Positions 41,970 through 50,658 of a DNA stretch of 64,000 nucleotides are shown piece by piece. Positions within the stretch are counted from its first letter, which is position 1, and every line of letters starts with the position of its first letter. The position numbers and the translations under genes were made by a program. Origin of the DNA: Niastella soli (GTDB lineage: Bacteria > Bacteroidota > Bacteroidia > Chitinophagales > Chitinophagaceae); assembly GCF_017742245.1 (NCBI RefSeq), contig NZ_JAGHKO010000001.1:1-64000 (forward strand), in the 5' to 3' direction. Under the pieces are notes generated by a model. That model was given only the letters and a program-made list of their open reading frames with translations, was not told the origin of the DNA and did not search any database.

Positions 41970-43899
41970 CATGTAATTCAATATTAACAGTTGTTCCTTC
42001 ACCTGCTGACGTAATGATCTCCAGCTTACCTTTCATAAAATCTATCCGGTTTTTCACATTCGTTAACCCCAATCCTTTCCTGCCCTTCACTTCCTCCCGA
42101 TCGAAACCTGTTCCATCATCTTCTACTGTAATCAAGAATACCGATCCGTTACGACTGCATTGTACAATAATGTGCTTCCCTTTTGAATGCCGTACCGCGT
42201 TAGACAATACCTCCTGTACAACTCTGTAAATATTGATCTGTGCAGGAAGCGGTAAAGAATCGGGGATATTGAACGCCTGAAATTCGATATGCAGATCACT
42301 GCGCATGTAAAATTCACAAAGGTCATTCAGGGCAGTCTCCAGGCCAAATTTCAACAGGCTTTCAGGCATCATGTTGCGGGCGATATGACGCAGCTCGCTT
42401 ACAGAGGTATCGAGCTGACCAATGATCCGGTTCAGCTCCTGGTCTTGCGGGGCGTTTTGGTAACCCGAAGCCCAGCCCGAAAGATTGACCTTTATCCCTG
42501 CCAGCATGCCGCCTAACCCATCGTGCAATTCCCGGGCAATTCTTTCCCGCTCCCGTTCCTCACCTTCCAGCATGGCCTTGGTAAGTTTCAATTGCTGAAT
42601 CTTTTTCTGGTTCCGGAGAAAGAACCAGAAGAAAGCAACTATCACCATCAACAACACGCAGGCAGTTCCCAATAACCAGTTGAAAAGGCGACTGTTCTTT
42701 GCTTTGAGCTGAAGTCGGGTCTTTTCTTCCTGAAGCTCCTCTATCTTTTCTTGCTTTTCTCGGTCTTTGAATTTGACTTCCAGTTCCGCTATTTTTTCAC
42801 GAAGCCTGGCTTCGTGAAGACTGTCGCTAAGCCGGCTATAGCTGGCAGACCATCGATAGGCCTCTTTCATATCACCCAGCAATTCATTGGTTTTGGCAAG
42901 CTGGGCATACAGACTTCGCCGGTTATTGGCCTCAGCAGTTAAATTGCCATTGTTTACCAGACCGGTCAGGAATTCACGGGCTTTATGATAATCCTTCTGT
43001 TCCAGATATATATTGTACTTCCGGAAAATCATCATTTGCAGCAATTGGGTCTGGTGATAACGTTCAGCCAGCACCATTCCTTTATCAAGACTAACAAGCG
43101 CTTTTTCAAACTGACTAACGGCCGTATAGTACAACCCCTCATTATAATAATAATTCGGATAGTTGATTGACTCGGGATGCCCCGCCAACATCGCGGCAGC
43201 TTTGTCAAGGAATTTTTTCGCTGCTGCGTTTTTACTGTCGTAAATACAGGTGCTGGTGGCCGACAGGTAAGCAAATAATAAAGTAGTGGAACCCGGGAAC
43301 CGGTCTTTCAGCAGATCTATGGCTTTTTCATTATAGATCTCCGCTTTATCAAACCGTGCATTATTCATTAACAGCGTACCCAGCTGAACATAAAAATGGG
43401 CCAGCTTCTCCACGTTTCCCGAACGTTCTGCCAGGGGAACAGATTTGTTCAACAGGATGTCTGTGACAAAACTGTCGCCTTTGGCGTTTCGTTGCATAAG
43501 GGCGTAATTGTACCAGGCCGCCGCGGCACTCTGATAAGCCTCCGGCGTTTTAAAAGGCTCCAGCGCGGTCACTGCTGCCTGAAAAGCTTCTGCCGCCTTC
43601 TCGGGCTTGGTATTAAAATAAAACTGGCCTTCATAAAAATGATACAGGGCTTTCAGGAAGGGGTAGCTGCCCGCCAGTTGCCTGCCTTGTAACAGATATC
43701 CCCTGCTTTTAGTGGTATCTCTCGACCGCCAGTAATCGGCCAACAGAAAACCGGCCATTGCTTTATTGCTATCTGAAGGACCCGATTGCAACACATGCAT
43801 CAGGCTATCGGCATATTGTTTCTCTGCCAGCGGCAACGATTGTTGGGCGGAAATTTTCCCGGCTATCAATATAAAGCCTGTAACGACTAGTATTCTTTT
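41965..43899 (-). CDS. TPR-containing sensor histidine kinase (HisKA_3 type)
   Basis: About 644 residues from MKRILVVTGFILIAG. It has a signal peptide, a long TPR-like helical sensor part (residues about 30-380), a transmembrane segment near WLLGTACVLLMVIVAFFWFF, and a coiled coil. The kinase core follows, with the phospho-accepting His in ERIARELHDGLGG (His459). The ATPase motifs are VVQEVLSNAVRHSKG, VEDDGTGFD and GLGLTNVKNRI. This is the arrangement of two-component kinases sensing through outer TPR domains, common in Bacteroidota. It is co-transcribed with its NarL-type regulator. Confidence 0.93.
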   Translation of the reverse strand, partial: KRILVVTGFILIAGKISAQQSLPLAEKQYADSLMHVLQSGPSDSNKAMAGFLLADYWRSRDTTKSRGYLLQGRQLAGSYPFLKALYHFYEGQFYFNTKPEKAAEAFQAAVTALEPFKTPEAYQSAAAAWYNYALMQRNAKGDSFVTDILLNKSVPLAERSGNVEKLAHFYVQLGTLLMNNARFDKAEIYNEKAIDLLKDRFPGSTTLLFAYLSATSTCIYDSKNAAAKKFLDKAAAMLAGHPESINYPNYYYNEGLYYTAVSQFEKALVSLDKGMVLAERYHQTQLLQMMIFRKYNIYLEQKDYHKAREFLTGLVNNGNLTAEANNRRSLYAQLAKTNELLGDMKEAYRWSASYSRLSDSLHEARLREKIAELEVKFKDREKQEKIEELQEEKTRLQLKAKNSRLFNWLLGTACVLLMVIVAFFWFFLRNQKKIQQLKLTKAMLEGEERERERIARELHDGLGGMLAGIKVNLSGWASGYQNAPQDQELNRIIGQLDTSVSELRHIARNMMPESLLKFGLETALNDLCEFYMRSDLHIEFQAFNIPDSLPLPAQINIYRVVQEVLSNAVRHSKGKHIIVQCSRNGSVFLITVEDDGTGFDREEVKGRKGLGLTNVKNRIDFMKGKLEIITSAGEGTTVNIELHV

Positions 43900-44064
43900 C
43901 ATAGAGGAGAATGCAGCGCAAAGAAAAAACATAATACCGAATTATTATAAATGAAGTCGGCCCTACCATGGATATCCCCAAATACCAGTAGAAAAAAACC
44001 ACGCTTTTCCGGTATTGCCGTTCTTCTTCGATTCTTTCAATTTTGCGCTTGAAAACATTAATCA

Positions 44065-44523
44065 ATGAAAAGAATAATTACCGTACTCACGTTAATACTA
44101 GTTATCTCTGGCACTATTTCCTGCAAAAAAAGCAAGGATGATGGGGGAAATAATAATGTTCCGGGTGCCAAGACGCTGTCAATAAAACTTACGTTATCGC
44201 CCGTACCCACCAGCAGCCAGGGTTCATTTTCCGGAGCCATTAATGCGCTGCTGCCTAATTTGAATTTGGCTACCTGGAAAGTAAACGGTGTTGTTCGTTC
44301 AAATGAAAGTACCATTGCTTTCAGCGAAACCGATTTTAAAAATGGCGTGCTGACGCTGGAAACAACGGAGGCCGTTAGCAAATGCAGTGTCTCCCTGTCA
44401 GGGATCGCTACTTCAGCAAATCCATATACTGCAGTTATTCAATGGACCTTAGGCGGAAAAGCAAACGACCCGATAACCATGCCCGTAACCAGCACCCTGG
44501 TACGCAGTTTTGACATACTTTAA
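44065..44523 (+). CDS. Hypothetical lipoprotein
   Basis: The 152-residue protein has a lipoprotein signal (MKRIITVLTLILVISGTISC), then KKSKDDGGN and a small beta-rich domain. The C-terminal part contains SVSLSGIATSANPYTAVIQW. I do not recognise the family. It is divergent from the kinase operon and closed by a bidirectional terminator. Confidence 0.6.
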   Translation: MKRIITVLTLILVISGTISCKKSKDDGGNNNVPGAKTLSIKLTLSPVPTSSQGSFSGAINALLPNLNLATWKVNGVVRSNESTIAFSETDFKNGVLTLETTEAVSKCSVSLSGIATSANPYTAVIQWTLGGKANDPITMPVTSTLVRSFDIL

Positions 44524-44542
44524 TATTATTTTAATGAAAAAA

Positions 44543-44571
44543 GGCCTCCCGATTTTTCGGGAGGCCTTTTT
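44543..44571. terminator. Bidirectional terminator between convergent genes
   Basis: The 10-bp perfect stem GGCCTCCCGA/TCGGGAGGCC is flanked by T5 on the right and A6 on the left. It terminates the lipoprotein gene on the plus strand and the SGNH/MBOAT operon on the minus strand. Confidence 0.92.
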
Positions 44572-44590
44572 GTTTTTAGGAGAAAACTAA

Positions 44591-45604
44591 CTAGTTATTT
44601 AACCGATCTCTTGTTATTGCTGAAAACCTCGTTGTACCCTTACTGTTTACATGCAGCGGATCGCCAAACATGTTATTCGGTAACCATACATCGGTTTGCA
44701 ACACACACAACCGGGGATACTTTTTTTGTACCCCTTGAAAAAACTGATTTATGGTAGATTCATACACCGATCTATTATAGGTCTTAAATGAAGCCTGGTT
44801 CATAGGCGGATCAACTAAGTACACCGCTATGTCATGCCTGGCAGCCAACTGCATGATCAGCTCCAAATAATGCTGATTGATCTGTCCGGGTTCAAATCGA
44901 AGACTGGCATCTATACCATCCGTATTATTGGAATCGGCATCACTAAAATTTGTATACCCCCGGTATTCGCTCAATTGAGTAAGCACTTTTTGTTTTGCAA
45001 TACCCGTCTCCCGTTGAGAAAAACAAAAGTTATTTAAGCCATCAAGGAACGTTGCCCGATAGGAGAACGGCGAATGCCAATATTTTAATTTCCTGATAAA
45101 TTGATCGTACTTCAGCGTAGCATGACCTGCAGCCCGGTTATGAAATAGGTAATTATATTTTCTTTCCGTTTGTTCCAGTTCTTTTAGCTCACTATTACTG
45201 ATAAACCGGAAAGGAATGGTCCTGAGATTGAACCAACGGGAATATTCGCTGAGATAACTCATTCCATAAACCATTACTAACGTATCCACTTTATTGTGCT
45301 GCAGGTATCGCTTCAACGTAATATATCCCTCAAAAAGATCACTTCCCGGTATGGATAAATTGATCCATTTTTCGCCGAGCTGGCGGGGATTAATACTTGC
45401 ATTTCCCCTGGAGTCCCCGATGATAATATTGGTGAATCCGGTTTTCTTATTGATCTGCTCATATTGGTATTTGCACTGAAAATAATCCACTGCAGATCCT
45501 AAAAAGAACTCAGGCTTTTGGGAAATGAACCCGTAAATAATTGTACCGGATACCAAAACCGTTACCAGAAAATATATGATGGTCTTTATTAAAAATTGCT
45601 TCAT
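44591..45604 (-). CDS. SGNH-hydrolase-like membrane-anchored protein paired with MBOAT
   Basis: The 337-residue protein has an N-terminal membrane anchor (IKTIIYFLVTVLVSGTIIYG). SGNH-type motifs are visible: the Ser block IIIGDSRGNASI, a central VYLVDPPMNQ region, and the terminal GDPLHVNSKG with the Asp-x-x-His dyad. This fold transfers or removes acyl groups. It lies 3 bases after the MBOAT gene in the same operon, as AlgI/AlgJ- or PatA/PatB-like pairs do, where an SGNH protein completes acyl transfer from the membrane enzyme to a surface glycan. That specific role is inferred. Confidence 0.8.
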   Translation of the reverse strand: MKQFLIKTIIYFLVTVLVSGTIIYGFISQKPEFFLGSAVDYFQCKYQYEQINKKTGFTNIIIGDSRGNASINPRQLGEKWINLSIPGSDLFEGYITLKRYLQHNKVDTLVMVYGMSYLSEYSRWFNLRTIPFRFISNSELKELEQTERKYNYLFHNRAAGHATLKYDQFIRKLKYWHSPFSYRATFLDGLNNFCFSQRETGIAKQKVLTQLSEYRGYTNFSDADSNNTDGIDASLRFEPGQINQHYLELIMQLAARHDIAVYLVDPPMNQASFKTYNRSVYESTINQFFQGVQKKYPRLCVLQTDVWLPNNMFGDPLHVNSKGTTRFSAITRDRLNN

Positions 45605-45607
45605 TTC

Positions 45608-47029
45608 CTAAAACTGGAAGTAAATAAAGTTTGTTTGCTTTCCAAAGTAGAACAGCACCAGCAACGCCAGTACCAGATATACAACTGGCTTAGCCAGCTG
45701 CGGCACCTGTAAGCTACGCTCATTTCTTCGCAACCACCAGTCACAGGCAATTAATGGAATGATATAACAGCATACCGTCAGACACATTAAAAAATCCTTC
45801 GGCTGTTTATAATTGGTAACGGCGCCTTTCAAATAACCAATGGCTTCCGTCATATCGGCTGCGCGAAAAAACACCCAGGCAAATGTGACAAAAGCAAACG
45901 TGAGGACCATTTGCGAAAGTTCCTTTCCTGTTGGCAGCTTGCGTTTTTCAGCAACCACATCCGAGGTGTGTTTTCGGTTTCGGTTCAACAGCAGCAAGGG
46001 CAAAAATCCACAGGCGTGAATCCCGCCCCATGCAATGTATTTCCAATTGGCCCCATGCCAGAAACCGCTCACCAGAAAAATGATAAACGTATTTCTCACC
46101 CCTTTTAACTTCCCCTGTTTGGACCCGCCCAGCGGAATGTATAAATAATCCCGGAACCACGAAGAAAGTGAGATATGCCAGCGGCGCCAGAACTCGGCAA
46201 TATCGCGTGAAAAATAGGGAAATCGGAAATTAGTCAACAATTCAAATCCAAACAGCTTCGCGGTACCTAATGCGATATCAGAATATCCGCTGAAGTCGCC
46301 ATAGATCTGAAAGGAAAATGCAATAGCCCCAACAACGAGTGAGATCCCATGCAGATCATGATAATGGCTAAAGATGTTGTCTACAATCACGGCCAGCGTG
46401 TCTGCAATCACTACTTTTTTAAACAGTCCCCACAGGATGAGTCTACAACCATCTGCAGCCTGCGTATAATTAAAAAACCTTTTTTTCTGGATCTGGGGTA
46501 ACAGATGGCTGGCCCTTTCAATAGGACCGGCAACCAGGAGCGGGAAAAACGATACAAAGACAGCATAATCAATAAAATTCTTTACAGGCCTTTGTTCACC
46601 CCGGTAGATATCGAACACATAGGACATTCCATGAAAAGTATAAAATGAAATGCCGATCGGGATGGCAACCTGCAACAAAACCACGTTTGCGTGTAAACCC
46701 AGTAAGGCCAGCGCCTGCTGAAATTGTAATGCAAAAAAATTATAGTACTTGAATACTCCCAGTATGCCCAGGTTATTCAAAACGCTTAACCATAAAAACA
46801 GTCTGGCTTTTTTCCTGTCCTTCAAGCCCACGCCAAATCCATACAGATAATCGAGAAAAGTGCTGACTCCCAGCAGGACCATGAATTTCCAGCTCCACCA
46901 GCCATAAAAGAAATAACTGGCCATCAAAACCAACACATTCTGCCAGCGCAAGGACCTGTTACAAACAAACCAATACAGAATAAATACAATGGGGAGAAAC
47001 AATAAAAACGCTACGGAATTAAATAACAC
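45608..47029 (-). CDS. MBOAT family O-acyltransferase (AlgI/PatA-like)
   Basis: The 473-residue polytopic protein matches AlgI/PatA-type MBOATs: LFNSVAFLLFLPIVFILYW, YFFYGWWSWKFM, GISFYTFHGMSYVFDIYRGE, DFSGYSDIALGTAKLFGF, FWRRWHISLSSWFRDYLY and the conserved His region SGFWHGANWKYIAWGGIHA. It exports acyl groups across the cytoplasmic membrane for acetylation of an extracellular polymer. The SGNH protein directly downstream is its likely partner. The target polymer is not indicated. Confidence 0.93.
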   Translation of the reverse strand: MLFNSVAFLLFLPIVFILYWFVCNRSLRWQNVLVLMASYFFYGWWSWKFMVLLGVSTFLDYLYGFGVGLKDRKKARLFLWLSVLNNLGILGVFKYYNFFALQFQQALALLGLHANVVLLQVAIPIGISFYTFHGMSYVFDIYRGEQRPVKNFIDYAVFVSFFPLLVAGPIERASHLLPQIQKKRFFNYTQAADGCRLILWGLFKKVVIADTLAVIVDNIFSHYHDLHGISLVVGAIAFSFQIYGDFSGYSDIALGTAKLFGFELLTNFRFPYFSRDIAEFWRRWHISLSSWFRDYLYIPLGGSKQGKLKGVRNTFIIFLVSGFWHGANWKYIAWGGIHACGFLPLLLLNRNRKHTSDVVAEKRKLPTGKELSQMVLTFAFVTFAWVFFRAADMTEAIGYLKGAVTNYKQPKDFLMCLTVCCYIIPLIACDWWLRRNERSLQVPQLAKPVVYLVLALLVLFYFGKQTNFIYFQF

Positions 47030-47183
47030 TAAATGACGGTTTTACTTTTTTGACTGATCCTGTTCTTGCTTAAAGGTTCAAGATGAAGCAGAAGGGGCAA
47101 AGACCAGTTTTCAAACCGTAAATGTACATAAATTATGTCCGGATGAACATACACCCATCCGGACAATAAAGCGTACAGCAAGT

Positions 47184-47777
47184 TTAGCGGGGAATGTTTA
47201 GCAGGTCGCACACGTCCCCATAGCTCATTGAATGATAATCAGCATGGCGGCCACCACCACTGACTTTAGCACCGCCAGGAATGATGATATACCGAAAACT
47301 ATGCGCAACGCTGATGGAGCTGTAGTAGTTTACGCTATTGGTAAAGTTGATCCGAAGCTTGCCAACGCTGTCATACGCCGACCAGGTATCGGTCTGTGTA
47401 CCACCCTGCACATAGGTGAGTGAAATGGGTAGTTGCCCAACCTGCCCGGCAGGCCATATTGTCGTACTATAGCCCGACATCTTACCATAGGTAAGCACCA
47501 TTCCGCTGTCGATGATGGCCTGGGTAATGGCCGGGGTTGACCTGGTATAATCGAAGTTCTTTATACCAAAAATAGTGGTTGCGGTGTAGGCGGGTGGCGT
47601 AAACCATTCAGAATAGGTCACGTTAGGGGAGCCTACAGGTCCCTGGGCGCCAGTAGGACCAGCCGGCCCCTGTGGGCCCGTATCGCCTTTTTTGCAGGAG
47701 AAAATAACCAGCAGAATTAACGAGGTAATAAGAGCTTTACAGATAATAGGTTTCGAATTAACAGAATGAAACATCAT
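47184..47777 (-). CDS. Lipoprotein with short collagen-like segment
   Basis: About 197 residues from MMFHSVNSKPIICK. The lipoprotein signal ends at LVIFSC, followed by seven collagen-type G-X-Y triplets (GDTGPQGPAGPTGAQGPVG) and a beta-rich domain. Such short collagen-like tethers before a folded domain are known in Bacteroidota lipoproteins. The ATG at 47777 (or 47774) begins the signal peptide; the ORF extends to 47972 without family support. A perfect hairpin precedes the start. The function is unknown. Confidence 0.7.
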   Translation of the reverse strand: MMFHSVNSKPIICKALITSLILLVIFSCKKGDTGPQGPAGPTGAQGPVGSPNVTYSEWFTPPAYTATTIFGIKNFDYTRSTPAITQAIIDSGMVLTYGKMSGYSTTIWPAGQVGQLPISLTYVQGGTQTDTWSAYDSVGKLRINFTNSVNYYSSISVAHSFRYIIIPGGAKVSGGGRHADYHSMSYGDVCDLLNIPR

Positions 47778-47807
47778 TTGTTGCTTTTGGTGAATTATAT
47801 GATTAGG

Positions 47808-47827
47808 TTTCGGCAATAGAGCCGAAA
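47808..47827. promoter_or_regulatory. Hairpin upstream of the collagen-like lipoprotein gene
   Basis: The perfect inverted repeat TTTCGGC-AATAGA-GCCGAAA is centred about 40 bases upstream of the ATG. It could be an operator or a 5'-UTR structure; a terminator is unlikely because of its place. Confidence 0.4.
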
Positions 47828-48085
47828 ACAAAAAAAACGAAATTTCACCGCTCAAAAAATCACCTTTTAGTGGTATGTGCCTGTTTGTGAATGCAATACA
47901 ACTTAAAAGAACAGATGGGGTGGCAGAAACCCGCATGCCGGCTAAAGCACCCGCTTTTAAATTGATTATCAAATATTTATTTAGCCCCTCCGCATTGGCT
48001 CTGCCCGGGAATGCAGGATGATCCGGGCATTTTGCTTTTTAGGATACATATATATTTGTAATTTTTACATTAAACAATTCACCGT

Positions 48086-48118
48086 TTTGTCTGTTTCGGC
48101 CATAAAAACCTATCTTGG
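48086..48118 (+). promoter_or_regulatory. Promoter of the acyltransferase-desaturase operon
   Basis: TTTG (48086-48089), a 21-base spacer and TATCTTGG (48111-48118) match the consensus with one mismatch in the -7 box. It lies so close to the ATG at 48126 that the mRNA would have almost no leader. Confidence 0.45.
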
Positions 48119-48125
48119 GGCCCAC

Positions 48126-49019
48126 ATGCAAGGCCTGATCTATTACATTTCATTACCGTTCATTTATTTGCTTTCGCTCCTACCCTTTCCCGTTCTGTAC
48201 AGGGTTAGTGACGGATTCTATTTTATACTTTATTATGTTTTTGGCTATCGCAAAAAAGTGGCCATGCAAAACCTTCGAAATTCTTTCCCCGAAAAATCGG
48301 AAAAAGAAATAGAAAGGCTGTGCAAGGATTATTACCACTACCTCTGCGATCTCTTCCTCGAGAGCTTTAAAACGCTCACGATCGGGCGCTCTTCCATGTT
48401 AAAACGGTGTACACTAAGTCCCGTTGCAAAAGATATTTTCGACCGGTATCACCAGGAAGGGAAAAGCATCATGCTCGTGATGGGGCATTATGGCAATTGG
48501 GAATGGGCAGGCAACACGTTCAGCCTTACCTGTAACCAAAAATTGTTTGTAGTGTACCACCCGTTCGGTAATAAGTATTTCAATGGATTGATGATCCGTA
48601 TGCGTACACGTTTTGGTACCGGGCTTATTGCCATGAAAGATACCTATAAGGACATGGTGAAGAACAAATCAATGATCACCACCACGGCCTTTATTGCCGA
48701 CCAAACCCCACAACCAGATAATGCATTCTGGACAACCTTCCTCAACCAGGATACACCCGTATTCAGAGGAACGGAAAAAATTGCAAAAAAAATGGGTTAT
48801 CCCATTGTATATATTACAATAAAGCGATTGAAAAGAGGTTATTACAACATCCTGGCGGAAGTACTGTCGGAAGACTCTAAAAATACCGCCGAGGGACAGA
48901 TCTCCGAATTACACACCGCCAGACTGGAAAAAGATATCCGGGAACAACCTGAAATATGGCTCTGGACCCATAGACGATGGAAGCACAAACGGCCGACAGA
49001 AAACCAACCAATACTATAA
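48126..49019 (+). CDS. LpxL/HtrB-type lysophospholipid acyltransferase
   Basis: About 297 residues from MQGLIYYISLPFIYLL. The family features are an N-terminal membrane helix, YRKKVAMQNLRNSFPEKSEK, the catalytic MLVMGHYGNWEW (His with acidic partner) and FIADQTPQ. LpxL-type enzymes add secondary acyl chains to lipid A or, in this phylum, to other lipids such as ornithine or glycine lipids. The desaturase gene begins 20 bases downstream. The start choice follows the family's beginning; the longer frame from 48018 has no support. Confidence 0.88.
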   Translation: MQGLIYYISLPFIYLLSLLPFPVLYRVSDGFYFILYYVFGYRKKVAMQNLRNSFPEKSEKEIERLCKDYYHYLCDLFLESFKTLTIGRSSMLKRCTLSPVAKDIFDRYHQEGKSIMLVMGHYGNWEWAGNTFSLTCNQKLFVVYHPFGNKYFNGLMIRMRTRFGTGLIAMKDTYKDMVKNKSMITTTAFIADQTPQPDNAFWTTFLNQDTPVFRGTEKIAKKMGYPIVYITIKRLKRGYYNILAEVLSEDSKNTAEGQISELHTARLEKDIREQPEIWLWTHRRWKHKRPTENQPIL

Positions 49020-49039
49020 AAACCCTTTAGTTCATAACA

Positions 49040-50065
49040 ATGCAAAAAAATCCGGGCCGCGAGTTGATCCTTGCCACCAAGCCATTTGCCAAAGAAGTAA
49101 TATGGAAAAGCTGGTTTTACACCCTGTCAACGCTTGCTATCCTGACAGCGCTCTTTTCAGGTATTTACTTTTTTAATAATGTCTTTTTACGAATTGCCTG
49201 CAGCCTTGGCGCGGGTCTTACCATGGTGCGTATGTTCGTGATCTACCACGATCACCAGCACCATACTATTCTTAACCGGTCGTTGCCAGCGGAGGTCCTT
49301 TTTAAACTGTACGGCATTTTTATTCTGGCGCCTGTCAGCATCTGGAAGCGTTCACACGATTATCACCATAATCATAATTCGAAATTATTCAGCGCCAGCA
49401 TCGGGTCATATCCTATCATGACCAAACAACGGTTTATTCAATCATCCAAAGCAGAACAACGCGGCTACCTGTTCATCAGGCACCCATTGACCATTTTGTT
49501 TGGCTATATCACCATGTTTATTTACGGCATGTGTGTACGCTCTTTTATCAGTGCGCCTAAACGTCACTGGGATTCACTCGTTGCATTGATCGTTCACTTT
49601 AGCATTGGTACGTTGATTTTTGTTTACCTGGGCTGGTTCACCTGGCTGCTGGCTGCCGTAGTGCCATTCCTGCTGGCCTTTATGATAGGAGCTTATCTGT
49701 TTTATGCACAGCATAACTTTCCCGGTGTGGTCTTTCGCGAAAAAGATGACTGGTGCTATGAGGACGCAGCCATGTTATCTTCCAGCTATATGGTCATGAA
49801 TCCTTTTTGGAAATGGGTGACTGCCAATATCGGTTACCATCATATTCATCATATCAATTCACGTATTCCATTTTACCGTCTTCCCGAAGTAATGGCAAGC
49901 CTTCCGCAGTTGAAGGAAGCCAAAACAACCAGTTTGAACCCTTCAGACATCGTGGCCTGCTTTCGGTTAAAGGTATGGGATCCTGCTACTAATAGTATGG
50001 TCGGGCTGAAGGAGGTGTATGGATCACAATCCGCACTTAATAATACAATAGTACCTGCCAGTTAA
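49040..50065 (+). CDS. Membrane fatty-acid desaturase
   Basis: The 341-residue protein has the three histidine boxes of membrane desaturases: HDHQHH (70-75), HDYHHNH (106-112) and HHIHHINSRIP near the C-terminus, interleaved with four or so membrane helices. It would insert a double bond or hydroxyl into an acyl chain using di-iron chemistry. It is co-transcribed with an LpxL-type acyltransferase, so the product may be incorporated in a particular lipid. The final terminator overlaps the convergent SnoaL gene. Confidence 0.92.
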   Translation: MQKNPGRELILATKPFAKEVIWKSWFYTLSTLAILTALFSGIYFFNNVFLRIACSLGAGLTMVRMFVIYHDHQHHTILNRSLPAEVLFKLYGIFILAPVSIWKRSHDYHHNHNSKLFSASIGSYPIMTKQRFIQSSKAEQRGYLFIRHPLTILFGYITMFIYGMCVRSFISAPKRHWDSLVALIVHFSIGTLIFVYLGWFTWLLAAVVPFLLAFMIGAYLFYAQHNFPGVVFREKDDWCYEDAAMLSSSYMVMNPFWKWVTANIGYHHIHHINSRIPFYRLPEVMASLPQLKEAKTTSLNPSDIVACFRLKVWDPATNSMVGLKEVYGSQSALNNTIVPAS

Positions 50066-50085
50066 CTTTGAAAAAGAAATTAAGA

Positions 50086-50565
50086 TTAGATCCCCGACTG
50101 AAAGGTCTGGGATTTTTTGTTTAGATCCACCGGCATCGACACATGTTCAAGCGTGATCAGCCATTTGCCGTCGATCTTTCGATAACCGTCAGTAACCCGC
50201 ACCGTACGGTCTATCGAATTTCCTTGCAGATCAGTACCTGTGACCCGTTGGAAACTATGACTGAATCCGATGTTGCCTTCAACGGTTATCTCAAGGTCCG
50301 TAATGGAAAGCTTCGGTTTGTTCTTAAAGTGAGAAAAGAAATCACCCCAGTCTTTACGATAGGCATCGGCACCTCTATATTCCTTTCGAGGTACAACATC
50401 AAAAATAACCAGCTCTTTGCCTGGTACATAATTTTCCATGATCGCATCAATATCGCCAGCATTAAAGGCCGCTACCACTCTTTGTTCAAGCAACCGGATC
50501 TCCGCTTCACCATCTGATGCCGGCCTGGTTGCCGGCAGGCTTTCTGTTTTCACTATACTCCACAT
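50086..50565 (-). CDS. SnoaL-like (NTF2 fold) protein
   Basis: The 159-residue protein has EAEIRLLEQRVVAAFNAGDI, DAIMENYVPGKELVIFDVVP and KWLITLEHVSMPVDL. This is the SnoaL/DUF4440-type alpha+beta cone seen in NTF2-like proteins. There is no signal peptide. It is convergent with the desaturase and 3' overlapping its terminator. The specific role is not recognisable; the fold assignment is good. Confidence 0.8.
   Translation of the reverse strand: MWSIVKTESLPATRPASDGEAEIRLLEQRVVAAFNAGDIDAIMENYVPGKELVIFDVVPRKEYRGADAYRKDWGDFFSHFKNKPKLSITDLEITVEGNIGFSHSFQRVTGTDLQGNSIDRTVRVTDGYRKIDGKWLITLEHVSMPVDLNKKSQTFQSGI
50090..50118 (+). terminator. Terminator of the desaturase operon, within the convergent gene's 3' end
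   Basis: The stem ATCCCCGACT/GGTCTGGGAT has one mismatch and a GAAA-type loop, and is followed by six T. It lies inside the last codons of the minus-strand gene at 50086. Confidence 0.65.
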
Positions 50566-50658
50566 TTTTAGTGTATTGGAATTTTGATGTTATCGCCGTA
50601 TACCAATACTAACAACCCTTATATGCCTTTGTTTATTTATGCTGCCTGCGGGGAGTTA

